From the NCBI GenBank assembly GCA_947632195.1, contig CANROE010000003.1, positions 1 to 64,000 of the forward strand: a stretch of 64,000 nucleotides of DNA. The letters run 5' to 3'. The stretch comes from an uncultured Clostridia bacterium (GTDB lineage: Bacteria > Bacillota > Clostridia > Christensenellales > Borkfalkiaceae). Position 1 is the first letter of the stretch, and every line of letters starts with the position of its first letter. Positions 1 to 8,840 of this stretch are shown piece after piece. Below the pieces are notes generated by a model. That model saw nothing but the letters and a program-made list of their open reading frames with translations, searched no databases and was not told the DNA's origin. A program made the position numbers and the translations under genes.

Positions 1-53
1 CATCCTTAGTTTTCATAATGTGAGATTTCTCCACGCGCCGCAAAGCGGCTTGG

Positions 54-115
54 TACTTCGCCTGCGGCTCGTGCCGCGCTTAGAGAATCAGAACTGCGCG
101 CGGGGCGAAATGACA
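54..115 (+). repeat. 62-bp repeat (copy 1 of 3)
   Basis: Same sequence as 54625-54686. Confidence 0.95.
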
Positions 116-126
116 TAATTAGGAAC

Positions 127-190
127 GGCGCCTCCTCAGTCACCTGCGGTGACAGCTCCCCCTCAAGGGGCAGCCAAGAAATAAGGTGCC
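127..190. repeat. Family B repeat with outer stem
   Basis: ggcgcct...cagtcacctgcggtgacagctccccctcaaggggcagcc...aggtgcc. Confidence 0.75.
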
Positions 191-226
191 CCGCCGCGCG
201 CGTTCGCGCGCGGCGGGGCATTTTTT
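188..226 (+). terminator. Very GC-rich terminator-like hairpin
   Basis: gccccgccgcgcgcg ttcg cgcgcggcggggc attttttaa. Confidence 0.8.
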
Positions 227-251
227 AAAAGTTTTCCACATACAATCAAGC

Positions 252-803
252 GTGAACGGAATTTTTGCCATCGTCTTTTTGATCTCCGCCGCCGCGCTCC
301 TCTTTGTAAACCCCGACGGGTTTCTTTCCTCGCTCCTCAAAGGCGGGGAAAAGGCCGCCACCCTCTCCCTCTCTCTCCTTGCCGTCTACTGCGTTTGGCT
401 CGGCTTTTTTAAAGTAATGGAAAAGAGCGGACTTGCCGAAAAACTCGCACGTCTCCTCTTTCCCGCCGCCAAAAAACTCTTCCGCTCCCAAAACAAGGAC
501 GCCGTGTACTTTGCAAGCTGCAACCTCACCGCCAACTTTTTGGGACTGCCCGGCGCCCCCACCCCGCTCGGCATAAAAGCCGCCGAAAAATTCTGCGCCG
601 CACGCGAACATTACGCCGCCGATATGCTCTTCGTTCTCAACGCCACAAGTTTACAACTCTTGCCCACCACCGTCATCGCCCTCCGCCTTGCCTACGGCTC
701 TTCAAACAGTGTGGATATCTTTCTCCCCACCCTCCTTGCCACGCTTTTTTCCACATTGCTCGGTGGAATTCTCGTCTTTCTCACCCGCAAGAGGACCAAA
801 TGA
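252..803 (+). CDS. spmA: Spore maturation protein A-like (nucleoside recognition/gate domain membrane protein)
   Basis: ORF 186..803; likely GTG start at 252 (VNGIFAIVFLISAA); SpmA-like motif NFLGLPGAPTPLGIKA; ATGA overlap with the next gene. No obvious SD, so the start is uncertain. Confidence 0.8.
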   Translation: MNGIFAIVFLISAAALLFVNPDGFLSSLLKGGEKAATLSLSLLAVYCVWLGFFKVMEKSGLAEKLARLLFPAAKKLFRSQNKDAVYFASCNLTANFLGLPGAPTPLGIKAAEKFCAAREHYAADMLFVLNATSLQLLPTTVIALRLAYGSSNSVDIFLPTLLATLFSTLLGGILVFLTRKRTK

Positions 804-1312
804 AATATTTCGCCCTCATCGTTCCCCTTCTCTTTCTCGCGCTCTTCATCTATGCGCTCATCAAGCGGGTGAAACTCTACGACTGCTTTACGGACGGAAT
901 CAAAGAGGCGATCCCCTTGCTCTGCTCCCTCTTCCCCTACCTAGCCGCCATGCTCATGCTCTCCGAGCTCTTCGAGGCGAGCGGGCTCGCGGCAAAACTC
1001 ACCTCCTTCCTCGCCCCCGCTTTCCGCTTTCTCGGCATTCCGCCCGAGATCGGCAAACTCGTGCTCTTAAAACCTTTTTCGGGCAGCGGGTCCACCGCCC
1101 TCCTCTCCGAAATCTTCACTGCGTACGGCGCGGATAGCTATATCGCGCGCTGTGCGTGCGTCGCCTACGGTTCGAGCGAGACCGTCTTTTATATCTCCGC
1201 CGTCTACTTTGCGCGCGCCAAGCGAAAAAATTTGGCAAAACCCATTCTCATTGCCTTGTTTTCCAATTTTTGCGCCGTCATTTTCGGCTGTTTTCTCTGC
1301 CGATTTATTTGA
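800..1312 (+). CDS. spmB: Spore maturation protein B-like
   Basis: Follows spmA with 4-nt overlap; KPFSGSGSTALLSEIF and YGSSETVFYISAVYF motifs typical of SpmB. Confidence 0.85.
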   Translation: MKYFALIVPLLFLALFIYALIKRVKLYDCFTDGIKEAIPLLCSLFPYLAAMLMLSELFEASGLAAKLTSFLAPAFRFLGIPPEIGKLVLLKPFSGSGSTALLSEIFTAYGADSYIARCACVAYGSSETVFYISAVYFARAKRKNLAKPILIALFSNFCAVIFGCFLCRFI

Positions 1313-1502
1313 GGAAGTGAACAAACGACAAAAAAATTCAGTTTTTCGGCTTTTTTTGAGAGACTTTTTCAAAATGTGAAACGGACGCTAAGAAAAATCC
1401 TTTTTTAAAAAATTGTAAAAAATTTATTTACTTTTGTCGAATGACCGCATATAATAAAGGCACAAAACAAGCTAGCTCATAATTTTCCCCCTTATCATTA
1501 TA

Positions 1503-1540
1503 GGAAACCCCTCCGAGACGCGAGTTCCGGAGGGGTTTCC
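1503..1540. terminator. Strong hairpin (ggaaacccctccg...cggaggggtttcc)
   Basis: 13-bp inverted repeat downstream of the 1556..3037 stop; no clear U-run. Confidence 0.5.
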
Positions 1541-1555
1541 CTATTTAGCGGTTTT

Positions 1556-3037
1556 TTATGAAACAGACTTTGTTTTTTCGTTAGGCTCTGCTTTTTCGCT
1601 CCCTTCCGCAAAGGCAAGCAATGTGCCGTAGAGCATGCCCGGGCCGAAGTTGAAGAAGTGGCAATCGACAAAGCTCGTGAGCAGAAACGCCGAGATACAC
1701 ACCGCGATGAATATCTTTTCCGCCGTGATACGGCGGAACAGCAGGAGAACCGTTTCAAGCCTGTGCAGCGCATAGCAGGCGAGCGCAAAGATCCCGCCCG
1801 AGGCGAGCAGCTGTACATAAGTGTTGTGATAGCGGGGCGGCAAAAACGCACCCTCGGGCAGATCGCCCCAGCGGAACGCGCCGCACCGGTAAAACCCCAC
1901 GCCGAAGAAGGGCGCTTTCTTGAATTGCTCGATGCCGCCTTGGTAGATCTCCCACCGTCCGCTGTCGTCGAGCCCCACTTCAAAAATGCCCGCAAACGCC
2001 TCCTCCACCGCCTTCTTGAATGCGGGGTCGCACAAAAATACGATCAGAAGTACGGCTGCGCCACCCGCGATCACGCCGACCGTTGCGGCGTTCACCTTTA
2101 AATTGCATCCCCTGCTCATTGCAAGCGTGGCGGCGATCCCGAACAGAAACGCGAGCCCGCCCAGCAGCATGCACCCACGGCTCTGCGTGAATACGACCCC
2201 GATGTAGAGAACAAACGCAAGGAGAAGATACAGATAGCTTTGCCGCTTTTTTACCGCATAATAAAGGGGTGCGGGCGCGCACATCGCAAGCGCGCAACCC
2301 ACATTGTTATATATGCCCCAGCCCGTGACCAGATTCGCACGGTTGACCTCGCCGTCCGAAAAGAGGGCGGAGATCTCTCCCGAAAGACAGTACATGCCGA
2401 CTACTTCCGCAAGAATGCCGATCCCGAGCATGGTAAACACGCGCGCAAACATTCCCTTATCCGTCTTTTTCCAATCTACGCCGTAATAAAAGAGAAAATA
2501 GAGGCCGCTGAGAGAGAGAATTTGCACAAACCCGAATAGCGCCGTCTTAAAATCGTAATACCGGCTGAACAGCCCCGCAAGGACATAGGCAAGCCCGAGC
2601 CCGCAAAATCCCAGCGCGAGCGCGGGCACTTTTTTGTTCTCCCCGCGCATGAGAATGACGATAAACCGCGTCAACAAAATGACGACCGCCGCCGCGATGA
2701 TAAAGGTGAGCTGAATGACAAACAACGGATCGTAAAAAGCGGACGGACGCCATGCGGGATCGTCCTTCGGCGGGAACGCCGCAGGATTGTTTGCATAGGA
2801 GATCGTCATGTAACAACAGAGGATCACGGCAATAAGGGGCGCAAGATCGTCATCGAACAGAACGACCAAAAGCCCGAAAATGAGATAGAGATAGAAAACG
2901 GGCAGCTCCAACGAAAAGACGTTGGCGCACACCATCAGAAAAACCGAAAGGGCGGTGAACAGGGGAGAATGCAGAAAACGGCGCAGCGCGCGCACGACCC
3001 GATACTCCCCGAAATTGTTCAGACATTCTAACAGCAT
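1556..3037 (-). CDS. O-antigen ligase/Wzy-family polytopic membrane protein
   Basis: 493-aa multi-TM ORF; VFTQSRGCMLLG and GVGFYRCGAF...HNTYVQLLASGGIFALACY typical of the Wzy_C region. Confidence 0.75.
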   Translation of the reverse strand: MLLECLNNFGEYRVVRALRRFLHSPLFTALSVFLMVCANVFSLELPVFYLYLIFGLLVVLFDDDLAPLIAVILCCYMTISYANNPAAFPPKDDPAWRPSAFYDPLFVIQLTFIIAAAVVILLTRFIVILMRGENKKVPALALGFCGLGLAYVLAGLFSRYYDFKTALFGFVQILSLSGLYFLFYYGVDWKKTDKGMFARVFTMLGIGILAEVVGMYCLSGEISALFSDGEVNRANLVTGWGIYNNVGCALAMCAPAPLYYAVKKRQSYLYLLLAFVLYIGVVFTQSRGCMLLGGLAFLFGIAATLAMSRGCNLKVNAATVGVIAGGAAVLLIVFLCDPAFKKAVEEAFAGIFEVGLDDSGRWEIYQGGIEQFKKAPFFGVGFYRCGAFRWGDLPEGAFLPPRYHNTYVQLLASGGIFALACYALHRLETVLLLFRRITAEKIFIAVCISAFLLTSFVDCHFFNFGPGMLYGTLLAFAEGSEKAEPNEKTKSVS

Positions 3038-3097
3038 AGCCTCATTATAGTCCTTTGCAAATATGAACGCAAGTATTTTCGTCCGTTTCCGACAAAT

Positions 3098-3907
3098 TTA
3101 CAGATCGAGAACCTCTTTGTAAAGTTCGCTCTTTGAAACGCCGCGATCCTTGGCGGCGCGTTTGAGCGCCTCTTTTTTATCCAGCCCCTCGTCCATGTAT
3201 TTTTTGACGTGCTCCCTCGGTGAGAGCGCGTTGAGCGGGTTTTCCTCCGCCGCGCCCTCCACGAGCAGGACATATTCCCCCCGCTTTTCGCCCGTCAGCC
3301 CCTCCGACAGCAGAAAAGATACGCTCTCCTCGTGGATCTTGGAAATTTCCCGCACGGCGCACGCTCTGCGCTCGCCGAACACTTCATACAGATCGGCAAT
3401 ATCCCGCTCCACATCCTGCGGCGCGGCATGAAAGACGAGCGTCTCGCGGGAAACTTTGTAGCGCGCGAGCAGTTCTTTGCGCTCCCCCGCTTTATCGGGC
3501 AAAAATCCGATGAACGTGAACCTGTCGGCGGGCAGGGCGGAGAGCACGAGGGCGCAGACAAATGCGCACGCGCCCGGCAAAACGGTGTACGGCTCCCCCG
3601 CCTCCCGCAACGTGCGGCAGACGAGATTGCCCGGGTCCGAGATGACGGGCATGCCCGCGTCGGAAACGATCGCAACTTCCTTCCCCTCCCGCGAGGCCGC
3701 CAAAATTTTCTCCGCAGCCTCCCGCTCGTTGAATTTATGGCAGGACAAAAGGGGCTTTTTGATGTTGTACGCCGTGAGCAGTTTGAGGGTGTGGCGGGTA
3801 TCTTCGCAAAAAATGACGTCCGCCGCCCTCAGCGTTTCGAGGGCGCGAAGGGTGATGTCTTTGAGATTTCCGATGGGCGTTGCAACAAAACTGATCATAT
3901 CTTTCAA
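3098..3907 (-). CDS. rsmI: 16S rRNA (cytidine-2'-O)-methyltransferase
   Basis: MISFVATPIGNLKDITLRALETLRAADVIFCEDTRHT; SDAGMPVISDPG. Confidence 0.95.
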   Translation of the reverse strand: MKDMISFVATPIGNLKDITLRALETLRAADVIFCEDTRHTLKLLTAYNIKKPLLSCHKFNEREAAEKILAASREGKEVAIVSDAGMPVISDPGNLVCRTLREAGEPYTVLPGACAFVCALVLSALPADRFTFIGFLPDKAGERKELLARYKVSRETLVFHAAPQDVERDIADLYEVFGERRACAVREISKIHEESVSFLLSEGLTGEKRGEYVLLVEGAAEENPLNALSPREHVKKYMDEGLDKKEALKRAAKDRGVSKSELYKEVLDL

Positions 3908-4566
3908 CCGTTGATTTTGACGGGCAATACGTCAAGCCCGCGCTTGCCGCCCTTGACCGCCGCCACCAAGGCGGCGTACGGCTTGGCGTTCCCCTTTCCC
4001 GCAACAAGTTGCAGTTTTTTGGGTTCGAGATTTACGGCATGCAGGGCACAGAATACTTCGGAGAGCCTGTCCGCGCGGTGCACGAGCGCAAACCTGCCGC
4101 CGAATTTGAGACATCTGCCCGCCGCGCCCACAAGTTCTTCCAGCGTGAGCGAGAGCTCCTTGCGGCAGACCGCCTTTTCCCCGTCCGCTTTTTCAAATCC
4201 GTCCCGCTCGTAGGGAGGGTTGCACAGAATAAGAGAAAATTTTTCGGTGTATTCGGCGGGAATGTCCTGCAAACGGCAATTCTCCACCGTAATTTTCTCT
4301 TCCAAAGCATTCAGCGCGACCGTGCGGCGGCTCATTTCGGCAAGCGGCTGCTGCATTTCAAAGAGCGTAACGTGCTCCACGCCGCTGTTCTCGGCGAAAA
4401 AATGCAGCCCGACGATCCCGCTGCCTGCGCAAAAGTCGGCGACCCGCTCTCCCTTCTTCGCCCGCAAAAAGCGCGCCAAGAGCACGCTGTCCGACGTAAA
4501 ACGGTACAGCGATGTATCCTGTATGATGCGGTAATTGCCGATGAGAAGGGGTTCGATCACTTGCAT
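3904..4566 (-). CDS. tRNA1(Val) (adenine-N6)-methyltransferase family
   Basis: Class I MTase with FCAGSGIVGL and NPPYERDG motifs; 4-nt overlap with rsmI (YabB/YabC arrangement). Confidence 0.85.
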   Translation of the reverse strand: MQVIEPLLIGNYRIIQDTSLYRFTSDSVLLARFLRAKKGERVADFCAGSGIVGLHFFAENSGVEHVTLFEMQQPLAEMSRRTVALNALEEKITVENCRLQDIPAEYTEKFSLILCNPPYERDGFEKADGEKAVCRKELSLTLEELVGAAGRCLKFGGRFALVHRADRLSEVFCALHAVNLEPKKLQLVAGKGNAKPYAALVAAVKGGKRGLDVLPVKING

Positions 4567-4623
4567 AATTTTCTATGAAAAGAAAAAGGGCGCGAAACAA
4601 CGCGCCCGATTTTTCTTCCGATG

Positions 4624-4794
4624 TTATTCGGCTTCGATCGCTCCGGTGGGGCAACCGTCTTCGCACGCACCGCAGTCGATGCAGGCGTCCGGATCGACGA
4701 CATAAGTCGTATCGCCGGGGGCGATAGCGCCTACGGGGCAAGTATCCGCGCACGCGCCGCAGGAGACACATGCTTCGCTGATCTTGTGAGCCAT
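4624..4794 (-). CDS. 2x[4Fe-4S] ferredoxin (56 aa)
   Basis: Translation MAHKISEACVSCGACADTCPVGAI...DACIDCGACEDGCPTGAIEAE; two CxxCxxCxxxCP motifs; below the ORF-track length cutoff. Confidence 0.93.
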   Translation of the reverse strand: MAHKISEACVSCGACADTCPVGAIAPGDTTYVVDPDACIDCGACEDGCPTGAIEAE

Positions 4795-4871
4795 AGTGAC
4801 ACCTCCATAAAAATCTTATCCGTATTATAGCACAAGATTTCCCTTTCGTAAAGTTTTTTCAGAGAATTTTT

Positions 4872-5729
4872 TTATTCTTCGGGAATTTTGTCGCTATCGT
4901 CATCGTCGTCCTTCTCGCTCTTCTCGGGAGCGCGCTTGAACGAGAGCTGGTCGACGGGAAAATCACGGTAAAAGAGGCTCCCGTCCTTTTCGATCTTCAC
5001 CCGCACCTGCATGGTGAGCATGTTGACTGTAATGACCGAGCCCTGCCCCTCGGGCGTGCCTACCATGGAACCGATCTTGGGCATCTTCTTGAACGCGCCC
5101 GCGTAATAATCGTTTTCATAGGAGAGGCAGCACATGAGCCGTCCGCACAGCCCGCTGATCTTGGTGGGGTTGAGCGAAAGGCCCTGGTTCTTCGCCATTT
5201 TGATACTCACCTTGCGGAACTCCGGCATGCAGCTCGCGCAGCAGCACGACCTGCCGCAGGGCGCGACCCCGCCCAAAATGCGCGTTTCGTCGCGGATCCC
5301 CACCTGCCTGAGTTCGATACGGATATGGAACACCGCCGCGAGATCTTTGACGAGTTCGCGGAAATCCACCCTTCCCTCTGCCGAGAAATAAAAGATGACT
5401 TTACTTCCGTCGAAGGTGAATTCGCAGGAGATGATCTTCATGTCGAGCCCGCGCGCGGCGACTTTTTCCTTGCAGATCTTGATCGCCTCCGCACGGCGGC
5501 TCTCGTTTATGCGCACCGTTTCGAGATCTTGCTCCGTCGCGACCCGAAGAACGGGCTTTAACGGGGCGGTGGCCTCCGCCTCCCACTCGGGCTCCACGAC
5601 CGTGCCGTATTCGGTGCCGCGCGATGTCTCGACGATGACCCCCTGCCCGCGTTTGAGCGTGAGCCCGCCCGATGTAAAATAATAGGGTTTACAGTTGCCC
5701 TTGAATTTGATGATGACTACCTTTGCCAC
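4872..5729 (-). CDS. ricT: PSP1/RicT (YaaT) family protein
   Basis: GTG start at 5729 preceded by GAGGAGAAAGAAAA; VAKVVIIKFKGNCKPYYF and GVAPCGRSCCCASCMPEFRKVSIKMAKNQGLSLNPTKISGLCGRLMCCLSYE. Confidence 0.92.
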   Translation of the reverse strand: MAKVVIIKFKGNCKPYYFTSGGLTLKRGQGVIVETSRGTEYGTVVEPEWEAEATAPLKPVLRVATEQDLETVRINESRRAEAIKICKEKVAARGLDMKIISCEFTFDGSKVIFYFSAEGRVDFRELVKDLAAVFHIRIELRQVGIRDETRILGGVAPCGRSCCCASCMPEFRKVSIKMAKNQGLSLNPTKISGLCGRLMCCLSYENDYYAGAFKKMPKIGSMVGTPEGQGSVITVNMLTMQVRVKIEKDGSLFYRDFPVDQLSFKRAPEKSEKDDDDDSDKIPEE

Positions 5730-6619
5730 TTTTCTTTCTCCTCTTTGATACCGAGCGCAAGCGCATACAGACAGCTTGCGAAGTTCGCGTTGAATTGGAT
5801 CTGCTTTTCCGCCTCGCCCACAAGCCCGAGCGCGGCGATGATCGCGCCCAAAGAATAGCCCTCGACGAGCCCGCCGGAATGCACATATTCCGTCTTGCCC
5901 GCCGCCTGCATGAGCATGTCGCGAAGCAGGCTTTTGAGCGCCGCAAAAAATTCCCTCTTGTCCTTCCTCTCCCCCAATTCGCGGCAGAAGAGCTCGGAGC
6001 CCTCCAACGATAAAAACCGCCGCGCCAGAGAAAAATTTTCCCCGCCGCCGAAGAGGAGATTTTCCGCCACCGAAAAGATCCCGCCGCACGCGCCCGCCGC
6101 ACGCGAGACATCCTCCCCGGGATATTTGCGCGCAAGCGCCCGCTGAACATCTTCCTCCGCAAAGGGAGGAACGACGTATTTCACCGTGCGCGAAAGTACG
6201 GTGGGCAGAACGGAGAACTCCGCCGACGCACCCAGCAGGAAATGCACGCCCTCGGGCGGCTCTTCCAGAATTTTCAACAGCTTGTTCTGCACGAGCGCGG
6301 GCGCCGTGTGAAAGCCGTCGAGCACGAAAAGTTTTTTCCCCGCCTCCACGGGCGCGAGCAAACTTTCCTCCGAGATCGCGTCGCAATCCTCTGCATTGAG
6401 CTTGCCGCCCTCTTCGGGAAAGATGAGACAGTCCGAAAAGGTCTCGCCGTCGATGAGGGCCGCTGCGCGGGAGCCGTCCTCCGCGCCGAAGAAACGCTTG
6501 GCGCACTCTTTTAAGAGCATGCGAAGGTACTTTTCGTCGGGGAAGAGCACGAGAGCCGCCCCGAACTCTCCCCGTCCCATTGCCCGATATGCGGTTGTGG
6601 AGCGGAGCAACTCTTTCAT
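5717..6619 (-). CDS. holB: DNA polymerase III subunit delta'
   Basis: FVLDGFHTAPALVQNKLLKILEEPPEGVHFLLGA; next to ricT as in the yaa cluster; start ATG at 6619 overlaps the upstream stop. Confidence 0.85.
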   Translation of the reverse strand: MKELLRSTTAYRAMGRGEFGAALVLFPDEKYLRMLLKECAKRFFGAEDGSRAAALIDGETFSDCLIFPEEGGKLNAEDCDAISEESLLAPVEAGKKLFVLDGFHTAPALVQNKLLKILEEPPEGVHFLLGASAEFSVLPTVLSRTVKYVVPPFAEEDVQRALARKYPGEDVSRAAGACGGIFSVAENLLFGGGENFSLARRFLSLEGSELFCRELGERKDKREFFAALKSLLRDMLMQAAGKTEYVHSGGLVEGYSLGAIIAALGLVGEAEKQIQFNANFASCLYALALGIKEEKEKWQR

Positions 6620-7668
6620 TTCTCCTCCCGATACATGGGGATCGCGCCTGCGGGCGCATTCTCCGCCACGCCGCCGCGCGGCAGCCGTCCGAGCAGTTTC
6701 CCCAACTGTTTCAGCTCCCCTTTCTTCGTGCAGGGGGAGAGATAGAACATTAAATAGTTTCCGTCGTTGAACTCGGGATATACGCCGTGCCGTTCGAGAT
6801 CGCGCTGCGCCGCGTTGCAGTTCGCGCCGAACGGAAGGAGCAATTTGCTCCAATCGGCGTTCTTTACGCAACCGTATTGCCTTTTAAAGGCGTCTGCCGC
6901 ACATTCGAGCTCTTCGTTGCGCGGGTATTTCACGGCATATTCCACGCTCGCCATGATGGGATAGGAGGGCGAACTCGTGCGGAACATCGTTACCCCCTCT
7001 TGCAGCGGCTTTGCCCACTCTTCGCTCTTTGCCGAAACGACCGCCCCCTGCGTGAGCGCGGGAAGGGACTTGTGCACGCCGTCCACCCAAAGATCGGCAT
7101 AGCTCCCCGCATACAGCGCGGGCACAAAGTGCAGATGCCCCCCGTGCGCGCCGTCGAGGACAAGCGGCTTGTTTTCCCCCTTGCAGAGCGCGGAAATCGC
7201 GGCAAGATCGGGAAAATTCCCATAGTAATCGGGAGAGGTGAGCAAAAGCGCGTCCGCCTTTGCAAGGGCCGCTTCCGCCTCTTGGAAAGAGGGTTGGGCG
7301 GGAATGCCGAATTGCGTGTGCTGAAAAACGGGGACGATCCCGAGCCCGAACGCTTTACAGGCATGAAAGACGCTCGGGTGGGAAAAAACGGGCGCGGCGA
7401 CACTGCGCGCTCCCGTAGCTTTCAGCGCCCAAAGCATGGAAAAGACCCCCGAAGTGCTCCCGTCCGTCAAGAGAAAACTGCGCTTTGCGCCCAAAATACG
7501 GGCAATATCTTCCTGCGCCTTTTTCAGCACGCCCGAGGGGGAGAGCAGACAGTCCGAATAGCCGAGCTCCGTAATGTCCGCGCCCGCGCGCTTATGCCCG
7601 GGGGTGTGAAAGGAAATGTGCTTTTTTTGCGCGCGGAGCATTTCCGCGATGTAGAGGCGCTCTTTCAT
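6616..7668 (-). CDS. Orn/Lys/Arg decarboxylase-family PLP enzyme (YaaO-like)
   Basis: SFHTPGHKRAGADITELGYSDCLLSPSGVLKKAQEDIARI; VLDGAHGGHLHFVPALYAGSYADLWVDGVHKSLPALTQGA. Confidence 0.92.
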   Translation of the reverse strand: MKERLYIAEMLRAQKKHISFHTPGHKRAGADITELGYSDCLLSPSGVLKKAQEDIARILGAKRSFLLTDGSTSGVFSMLWALKATGARSVAAPVFSHPSVFHACKAFGLGIVPVFQHTQFGIPAQPSFQEAEAALAKADALLLTSPDYYGNFPDLAAISALCKGENKPLVLDGAHGGHLHFVPALYAGSYADLWVDGVHKSLPALTQGAVVSAKSEEWAKPLQEGVTMFRTSSPSYPIMASVEYAVKYPRNEELECAADAFKRQYGCVKNADWSKLLLPFGANCNAAQRDLERHGVYPEFNDGNYLMFYLSPCTKKGELKQLGKLLGRLPRGGVAENAPAGAIPMYREEK

Positions 7669-8603
7669 GCGCCGAACCGCTCGACGAGCGCGCGTACAAA
7701 AGAGATGGGCTCGTAGCGAAGATCGTTTTCCACATTCTCCGCCGACTTCCCTTCATCGGAGTCGTTGCGGAAGAAGAAGAGGCAGACGTTCGCGGAACTT
7801 GCGACCGTCGTCTCCTGATTGCTCTCCTCGTCCGTCATCGTCTCCGTGTAATAGTAGTAGCTGCGCAGACCCGCAAGTTTCCCGAGCGCAAACGCCTTGT
7901 GGTGCACGACGTCCTTTTCGTCCGCGACGTCGACGTAGGGGAGCGTCCCCTCCTCCATGCACTTGCGCACGAAGAGATAGTCCTCGCGCAGCTGTTCGAG
8001 CCGCTCGCATTCCTGCAAGATCCCCTCCGCCTTTTTCTCGTCCGTGCGGTAGCGGCGGTCCTTGCCGTTGCGTTTCAGAAAGCACGCCTCCGCCTCGGCG
8101 GTATCGAGCGCGCCTTTTTCCCAATCCTCGCCGAAAAAGCGGATGAGATAATTTTTGCAATCGTCGAAATAGACGTCTAAATCGAGCGCCATGGGGCAGT
8201 TTTCTCCCCCCAAAAGCTCCTTGATGACGGTCGCGGAGGGATCATCTTCGTCGGTACGGTTGGTGGTCGTAAACATCACCGTGCCTTCCAGCACGCTGCG
8301 GCGCGCCGTGAACGCCGCGTCCGCATATTGGCTCGTGCCGAACGTCTCCTGCTCCGCCTTTAAAATATCGTAAGAAAAGACGCCGTCCTCTTTCAGCTCC
8401 TCCACAAAACCATTCGCCGCCTCGCCCGCAAAAAGTTCCCGATAGCCGTACACGGTGAACACCTGGTAGGTCCCAGGTCGCGTGGAAACCGTCGTAAAAA
8501 ACACGCAGATAAAAAGCACCGCGACCGCGATCGCCGCGATGATTTTCAGCCAATCATAGGAGAGCATGTTGGCAAGTCTCTGTTTTGTGATGCGTGCGTC
8601 CAT
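7665..8603 (-). CDS. Membrane-anchored protein of unknown function
   Basis: 312-aa ORF with one N-terminal TM; 4-nt overlap with the decarboxylase gene. Confidence 0.7.
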   Translation of the reverse strand: MDARITKQRLANMLSYDWLKIIAAIAVAVLFICVFFTTVSTRPGTYQVFTVYGYRELFAGEAANGFVEELKEDGVFSYDILKAEQETFGTSQYADAAFTARRSVLEGTVMFTTTNRTDEDDPSATVIKELLGGENCPMALDLDVYFDDCKNYLIRFFGEDWEKGALDTAEAEACFLKRNGKDRRYRTDEKKAEGILQECERLEQLREDYLFVRKCMEEGTLPYVDVADEKDVVHHKAFALGKLAGLRSYYYYTETMTDEESNQETTVASSANVCLFFFRNDSDEGKSAENVENDLRYEPISFVRALVERFGA

Positions 8604-8702
8604 AGTGTTTTTTGATTAAGGTGAGATTTCCGCTTTCCCACACATTGAGGGATGGGTGCCGACGAAGGAGGCAGAAGGAGTTTTTGCGCATAGAAATAAA
8701 AC

Positions 8703-8753
8703 ACCCCCTCAGTCACTTCGTGACAGCTCCCCCTCTAAGGGGCAGCCAAGGGG
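8703..8753. repeat. Family B palindromic repeat
   Basis: ccccTCAGTCACttcGTGACAGCTCCCCCTCtaaGGGGCAGCCAagggg; two hairpins inside an outer CCCCT/AGGGG stem. Confidence 0.75.
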
Positions 8754-8763
8754 AGCCACCCCC

Positions 8764-8810
8764 ACCTGTCTCGTTTTACTCGCCACCCGCCCCCATAAAT
8801 GGGGGCAGGT
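8764..8810. repeat. Family C palindromic repeat (47 bp)
   Basis: acctgtctcgttttactcgccacccgcccccataaatgggggcaggt; related 47-bp copies at 28786 and 37588. Confidence 0.8.
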
Positions 8811-8840
8811 TTCCCCTTAGAAGGGCATAAGAAAGCGAAT

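Noticed and set aside
4872-6659. 595-aa fusion ORF covering ricT and the region opposite frame of holB
   Set aside because: The first ~300 residues are a low-complexity Arg-rich read of holB in the wrong frame; the PSP1 domain starts at the GTG at 5729 with its own Shine-Dalgarno.
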